Part shown: one piece after another, positions 53,066 to 56,628 of the stretch
Layout: the number at the start of each line of letters is the position of its first letter
Numbering within the stretch: the stretch's first letter is position 1
DNA from: Streptococcus suis
GTDB taxonomy: Bacteria; Bacillota; Bacilli; Lactobacillales; Streptococcaceae
Length of the DNA stretch: 56,628 nucleotides
Reading direction: 5' to 3'
NCBI RefSeq assembly: GCF_016743335.1
Contig: NZ_WCJE01000012.1
Span: 1 to 56,628, forward strand
Notes under the pieces: model-generated
Told to the model about the DNA's origin: nothing
The model's database searches: none
What the model saw: only the letters and a program-made list of their open reading frames with translations
Made by a program: the position numbers and the translations under genes

Positions 53066-54601
53066 ATGACTAAGGATTATGTCATTGAAATGCGCAATAT
53101 CACTAAGATATTTGGTGAATTTGTAGCAAATGACCACATCAATTTGAATGTCAGACGTGGTGAAATCCATGCCCTTCTTGGTGAGAATGGTGCGGGTAAA
53201 TCTACTCTGATGAACATGCTTGCTGGCTTGTTGGAACCTACAAGCGGTGAAATTGTTATCAACGGTCAATCCGTGAAGATTGACTCTCCATCCAAAGCAG
53301 CCCAATTGGGGATTGGTATGGTGCACCAACATTTTATGTTGGTTGATGCTTTCACAGTTGCTGAGAACATCATTCTTGGTTCTGAAACCACCAAAGGTGG
53401 CGTGATTGACCTTAAAAAAGCTATCGCAGAAATTAAAGAACTTTCTGCTAAATATGGTCTTGAAGTTGATCCAACTGCAAAGGTTGCAGATATTTCTGTG
53501 GGTGCACAACAACGTGTAGAAATCCTTAAAACACTTTACCGTGGAGCAGACCTTTTAATTTTTGATGAGCCGACAGCTGTATTGACCCCTGCGGAAATTG
53601 CAGAGCTCTTGAAAATTATGAAAGCCTTGGTTGAAGAAGGTAAATCTATTATTTTGATTACGCACAAATTGGATGAAATTCGTGCAGTTGCCGATAGTGT
53701 AACAGTTATTCGTCGAGGTAAATCAATCGAAACAGTTGCCGTTGAAGGAGCAACAAACCAAGATTTGGCTGAGTGGATGGTTGGACGTTCCGTTTCCTTT
53801 AAAACAGAGAAAGTTGAAGCGAGTCCTAAAGAAGTCATTTTGTCAATTAAGGATTTGGTTGTCAATGAAAACCGTGGTATTCCAGCAGTTAAGGGCTTAT
53901 CGCTTGATGTTCGAGCAGGTGAGGTTGTTGGTATTGCCGGTATCGACGGAAACGGTCAAAGTGAGTTGATTCAGGCAATCACTGGTTTACGTAAGGTAAA
54001 ATCTGGCTCAATCACTATCAAAGGTGAGGAAGTAGTTGGTAAAACTCCACGTAAAATTACAGAAATGCAAGTAAGCCACGTTCCCGAAGATCGTCATCGC
54101 GATGGACTCGTTCTTCCGATGACTGTTGCTGAGAACTTTGCGCTTCAAACTTACTATAAAGAACCGATTTCAAAAAATGGTATCTTGAACTATAATATCA
54201 TTAATGAAAAAGCACGCGCGTTAATGGAAGAATTTGACGTTCGTGGGGCGAGTGAACTCGTCCCAATCAAGGCTCTTTCAGGCGGTAACCAGCAAAAAGC
54301 TATCATCGCGCGTGAAATCGATCGCAACCCAGACCTTTTCATTGTTAGCCAACCAACACGCGGTTTGGACGTTGGTGCTATTGAGTATATTCGTAAACGT
54401 CTCATTGCAGAACGTGATAAGGGTAAGGCTGTTCTTGTTGTCAGCTTCGAATTGGATGAAATTTTGGATGTATCAGATAGAATTGCTGTTATCCATGATG
54501 GTGTCATCCATGGTATTGTTGAACCTGCTAAGACCAATAAACAAGAGTTAGGTGTCTTGATGGCAGGTGGACATATTGAGAAGGGAGAAGAACATGCTTA
54601 A
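53066..54601 (+). CDS. nupA: Nucleoside ABC importer ATPase (two-domain)
   Basis: A 511-residue ATPase with two ABC domains fused. The first (1-235) has Walker A GENGAGKST near 38-46 and Walker B LLIFDEPTAVLTP. The second (250-505) has a degenerate Walker A, GIDGNGQSEL, and signature ALSGGNQQK, the pattern of sugar/nucleoside importers of the RbsA/YufO type. It energises the two permeases that follow. AAAGGA 10 nt before ATG. The 8-bp overlap with the next gene couples translation. Confidence 0.92.
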   Translation: MTKDYVIEMRNITKIFGEFVANDHINLNVRRGEIHALLGENGAGKSTLMNMLAGLLEPTSGEIVINGQSVKIDSPSKAAQLGIGMVHQHFMLVDAFTVAENIILGSETTKGGVIDLKKAIAEIKELSAKYGLEVDPTAKVADISVGAQQRVEILKTLYRGADLLIFDEPTAVLTPAEIAELLKIMKALVEEGKSIILITHKLDEIRAVADSVTVIRRGKSIETVAVEGATNQDLAEWMVGRSVSFKTEKVEASPKEVILSIKDLVVNENRGIPAVKGLSLDVRAGEVVGIAGIDGNGQSELIQAITGLRKVKSGSITIKGEEVVGKTPRKITEMQVSHVPEDRHRDGLVLPMTVAENFALQTYYKEPISKNGILNYNIINEKARALMEEFDVRGASELVPIKALSGGNQQKAIIAREIDRNPDLFIVSQPTRGLDVGAIEYIRKRLIAERDKGKAVLVVSFELDEILDVSDRIAVIHDGVIHGIVEPAKTNKQELGVLMAGGHIEKGEEHA

Positions 54602-55655
54602 TAAATATAAGAATTTGGCCCTTCCCTTAATGGCTGTGGTCAGCGGTATCCTACTTGGAGCGATTGTCATGCTTGTTTTTGGCTACGATCCAATTTGGGG
54701 CTATGAAGAGTTATTCTATTCAGCTTTTGGTAATATCAAATCAATTGGTGAAATTTTCCGTGCAATGGCACCACTTGTTTTCACTGCTCTCGGTTTCGCA
54801 GTAGCTAGTCGTGCAGGTTTCTTCAACGTTGGTTTATCTGGTCAGGCCTATGTTGGTTGGGTTTTTGCTGGATGGTTTGCCTTGGCAAATCCTGACTTAC
54901 CACGTCCAGTTTTGATTTTGGGAACAGTCTTAATTGCCATGTTGGCAGGCGGTATTGCTGGAGCTATTCCAGGTATTCTACGTGCCTATTTGGGAACAAG
55001 TGAAGTTATCGTTACGATTATGATGAACTACATCTTACTCTATTCATGTAACTATATCATTCGTGATGTATTTGCAGATAGTTTGATGAAGAATACAGAC
55101 TCGACAGTTAACGTGTCAGCAAATGCCTCTTACCAAACAGAGTGGCTCCGTGCATTGACAGATAACTCACGTATGAATATTGGTATTTTCTTTGCCATTA
55201 TTGCAGTTTTTGTGATTTGGTTCCTATTGACCAAAACGACTCTTGGTTTTGAGATTCGCTCAGTGGGGCTTAACCCAACAGCATCGGATTATGCGGGTAT
55301 GTCTGCGAAACGTACGATTATTCTATCTATGGTTATTTCAGGTGCTCTTGCGGGTCTTGGGGGAGCTATCCAAGGTTTGGGTACTTTCCAAAACGTTTAT
55401 ATCCAAAGCGGTAACTTGGATATTGGTTTTAATGGTATGTCAGTAGCGCTTTTAGCTTCTAATTCACCGTTAGGTATTCCATTGGCTGCCTTTCTATTCG
55501 GTGTTCTTTCTGTCGGTGCCCCAGGTATGGTACGTGCACAGATTCCACCTGAATTGATCAACGTTGTTACGGCATCAATCATTTTCTTTATCGGTGTGAA
55601 ATTTATTTTTGAACAATTATTAAAATCTAGAAATAAAGCGAAAGGAGCGAAATAA
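54594..55655 (+). CDS. nupB: Nucleoside ABC importer permease
   Basis: A 353-residue membrane subunit (branched-chain/ribose-type permease fold) with eight to ten transmembrane helices. The phrases VASRAGFFNVGLSGQAYVG near 70-88 and AGALAGLGGAIQGLG are typical. Start ATG 54594 has GGGAG 6 nt upstream; the longer frame from 54567 is a read-through of the ATPase end. Paired with the next permease. Confidence 0.9.
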   Translation: MLNKYKNLALPLMAVVSGILLGAIVMLVFGYDPIWGYEELFYSAFGNIKSIGEIFRAMAPLVFTALGFAVASRAGFFNVGLSGQAYVGWVFAGWFALANPDLPRPVLILGTVLIAMLAGGIAGAIPGILRAYLGTSEVIVTIMMNYILLYSCNYIIRDVFADSLMKNTDSTVNVSANASYQTEWLRALTDNSRMNIGIFFAIIAVFVIWFLLTKTTLGFEIRSVGLNPTASDYAGMSAKRTIILSMVISGALAGLGGAIQGLGTFQNVYIQSGNLDIGFNGMSVALLASNSPLGIPLAAFLFGVLSVGAPGMVRAQIPPELINVVTASIIFFIGVKFIFEQLLKSRNKAKGAK

Positions 55656-55656
55656 G

Positions 55657-56610
55657 ATGAATGTTTCAATTCTTGCCTTACTCATTTCGCAAATGTTGAT
55701 TTATTCAGCACCCTTAATCTTTACCAGTCTTGGAGGAGTTTTCTCTGAACGCGGTGGTATTGTAAACGTTGGTCTAGAAGGAATCATGGTTATCGGTGCC
55801 TTTGCTGGTGTTGTTTTCAATATCGAATTTGCAGGGACATTTGGTAATGCTACTCCATTATTAGCTGTTATTGTAGGAGGTCTTGCTGGTGTTGTCTTTG
55901 CAGCTATTCATGCGATGGCGACGATTAATTTCCGTGCAGACCACGTTGTATCAGGTACGGTGTTGAACCTTTTGGCTCCAGCATTGGGAGTTTTCCTAGT
56001 CAAGGTTATCTATAATAAGGGTCAAACTGATAGTATTACTGAATCATTTGGTAAATTTTCATTCCCTATCTTGGCAGATATTCCAATCATTGGTGAAATT
56101 TTCTTCAAAAATACAAGCTTGATGGGTTATGTAGCTATTGCAACAGCATTTCTTGCTTGGTTCATCCTTTATAAAACCAAGTTCGGTTTGCGCCTTCGTT
56201 CAGTAGGTGAACATCCGCAGGCAGCGGATACTTTGGGAATCAATGTCTACGCTATGCGTTATGCAGGTGTGTTGATTGCTGGTTTCCTTGGTGGTGTTGG
56301 TGGAGCTGTAAGTGCTCAATCAGTGAATATCAACTTCTCTGCAACAACAATCGTAGGTTCAGGTTTCATCGCTCTAGCAGCTGTAATTTTCGGTAAGTGG
56401 AATCCAATTGGCGCTATGCTCGCCAGTCTATTCTTCGGTCTTTCGCAAAGTTTGGCAGTAGTGGGTGGACAATTACCAGGATTGAAAGATATTCCAACGG
56501 TTTATCTTCAAATTGCACCATATTTGATTACTGTTATTGCTCTGTCTGCTTTCTTTGGTAAAGCAGTCGCTCCTAAAGCAGACGGTATCAACTATATCAA
56601 ATCTAAATAA
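55657..56610 (+). CDS. nupC: Nucleoside ABC importer permease, second subunit
   Basis: A 317-residue membrane protein paralogous to the preceding permease, with the phrase GVFSERGGIVNVGLEGIMVIGAF near 27-49 and GGVGGAVSAQSV near 217. About eight transmembrane helices. Its start lies 1 nt after the stop of the first permease gene, with GAAAGGAG in that gene's tail. Last gene of the nucleoside operon before the window ends in the stem of its terminator. Confidence 0.9.
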   Translation: MNVSILALLISQMLIYSAPLIFTSLGGVFSERGGIVNVGLEGIMVIGAFAGVVFNIEFAGTFGNATPLLAVIVGGLAGVVFAAIHAMATINFRADHVVSGTVLNLLAPALGVFLVKVIYNKGQTDSITESFGKFSFPILADIPIIGEIFFKNTSLMGYVAIATAFLAWFILYKTKFGLRLRSVGEHPQAADTLGINVYAMRYAGVLIAGFLGGVGGAVSAQSVNINFSATTIVGSGFIALAAVIFGKWNPIGAMLASLFFGLSQSLAVVGGQLPGLKDIPTVYLQIAPYLITVIALSAFFGKAVAPKADGINYIKSK

Positions 56611-56628
56611 AAAGGTCCAGTGGACCTT
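56611..56628 (+). terminator. Terminator of the nucleoside operon, cut by the window end
   Basis: AAGGTCC (56612-56618) pairs with GGACCTT (56622-56628) around AGT. The expected T run lies beyond the window. Confidence 0.6.

Overview
The window is low-GC Firmicute chromosome and almost certainly from a Streptococcus; the gene set and protein sequences look most like Streptococcus suis, although the species is an inference. The basis is recognisable streptococcal orthologues: ciaRH, a pst operon with two pstB genes, an MntE-type exporter, Spx, an uncoupled glmS, and a deo/nucleoside-import operon. Nearly all of it is chromosomal core. No tRNA, rRNA, CRISPR array or prophage was found.

Layout. 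0-3 kb: adenosine deaminase, then a divergent YtrA-type GntR regulator with its ABC exporter. 3-9 kb: dnaE, then pfkA and pyk. 9.05-9.84 kb: a decayed IS200-type element with hairpin ends and a multiply broken transposase. 9.9-14.4 kb: an FAD oxidoreductase, an SGNH hydrolase, a signal-peptidase-like protein lacking the usual catalytic Ser and Lys, and glmS behind a promoter bracketed by two identical 19-bp operator-like sites. 14.5-16.7 kb: an amino-acid ABC importer. Two nearly identical 103-bp BOX-like repeats lie at 12331 and 16738. 16.9-24.7 kb: an Mn exporter, a split ThrE exporter, a MarR/DUF1304 pair with a perfect palindrome at its promoter, a PadR-controlled HAAS/DUF4097 cassette, an AEC transporter and a DUF5684 membrane protein. 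24.8-26.9 kb: pepT and a Cof-type phosphatase.

27-32.5 kb is the accessory-looking part: an SRPBCC protein, a small membrane protein, a DUF2130 coiled-coil protein with a nuclease-like core, and an AT-rich 910-residue SF1 helicase with a C-terminal nuclease-like domain. The helicase stop codon abuts a headless remnant of a DUF438/PAS gene, which is followed by an orphan ORF. This is the best candidate for an uncharacterised, possibly anti-phage, module.

32.5-37.9 kb: truB, ribF, a voltage-sensor-type K+ channel gene broken in a run of six C, spx, UPF0223, an IMPase and an RsmF-like methyltransferase. 38-43 kb: pstS-pstC-pstA-pstB1-pstB2-phoU. 43.1-45.9 kb: a Pro/Gly/Gln-repeat surface protein with a CiaR-like promoter, then ciaRH with a hairpin-bearing leader. 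46-48.7 kb: a transglutaminase-fold lipoprotein, rpsT (TTG start) and coaA. 48.8-56.6 kb: one long nucleoside-salvage unit, methyltransferase-pdp-deoC-cdd-bmpA-nupABC. It starts at a leaderless promoter whose -35 is overlapped by a cre-like site.

A recurring signal across the window is an extended -10 box followed by exactly 6 or 7 nt and then ATG, with no Shine-Dalgarno. Five genes show it (9910-11019 minus strand, 23335, 32548, 33461, 48805) and they are predicted to be leaderless mRNAs. Positions, motifs and hairpins were read by eye; family names come from recognition of motifs, not from searches.
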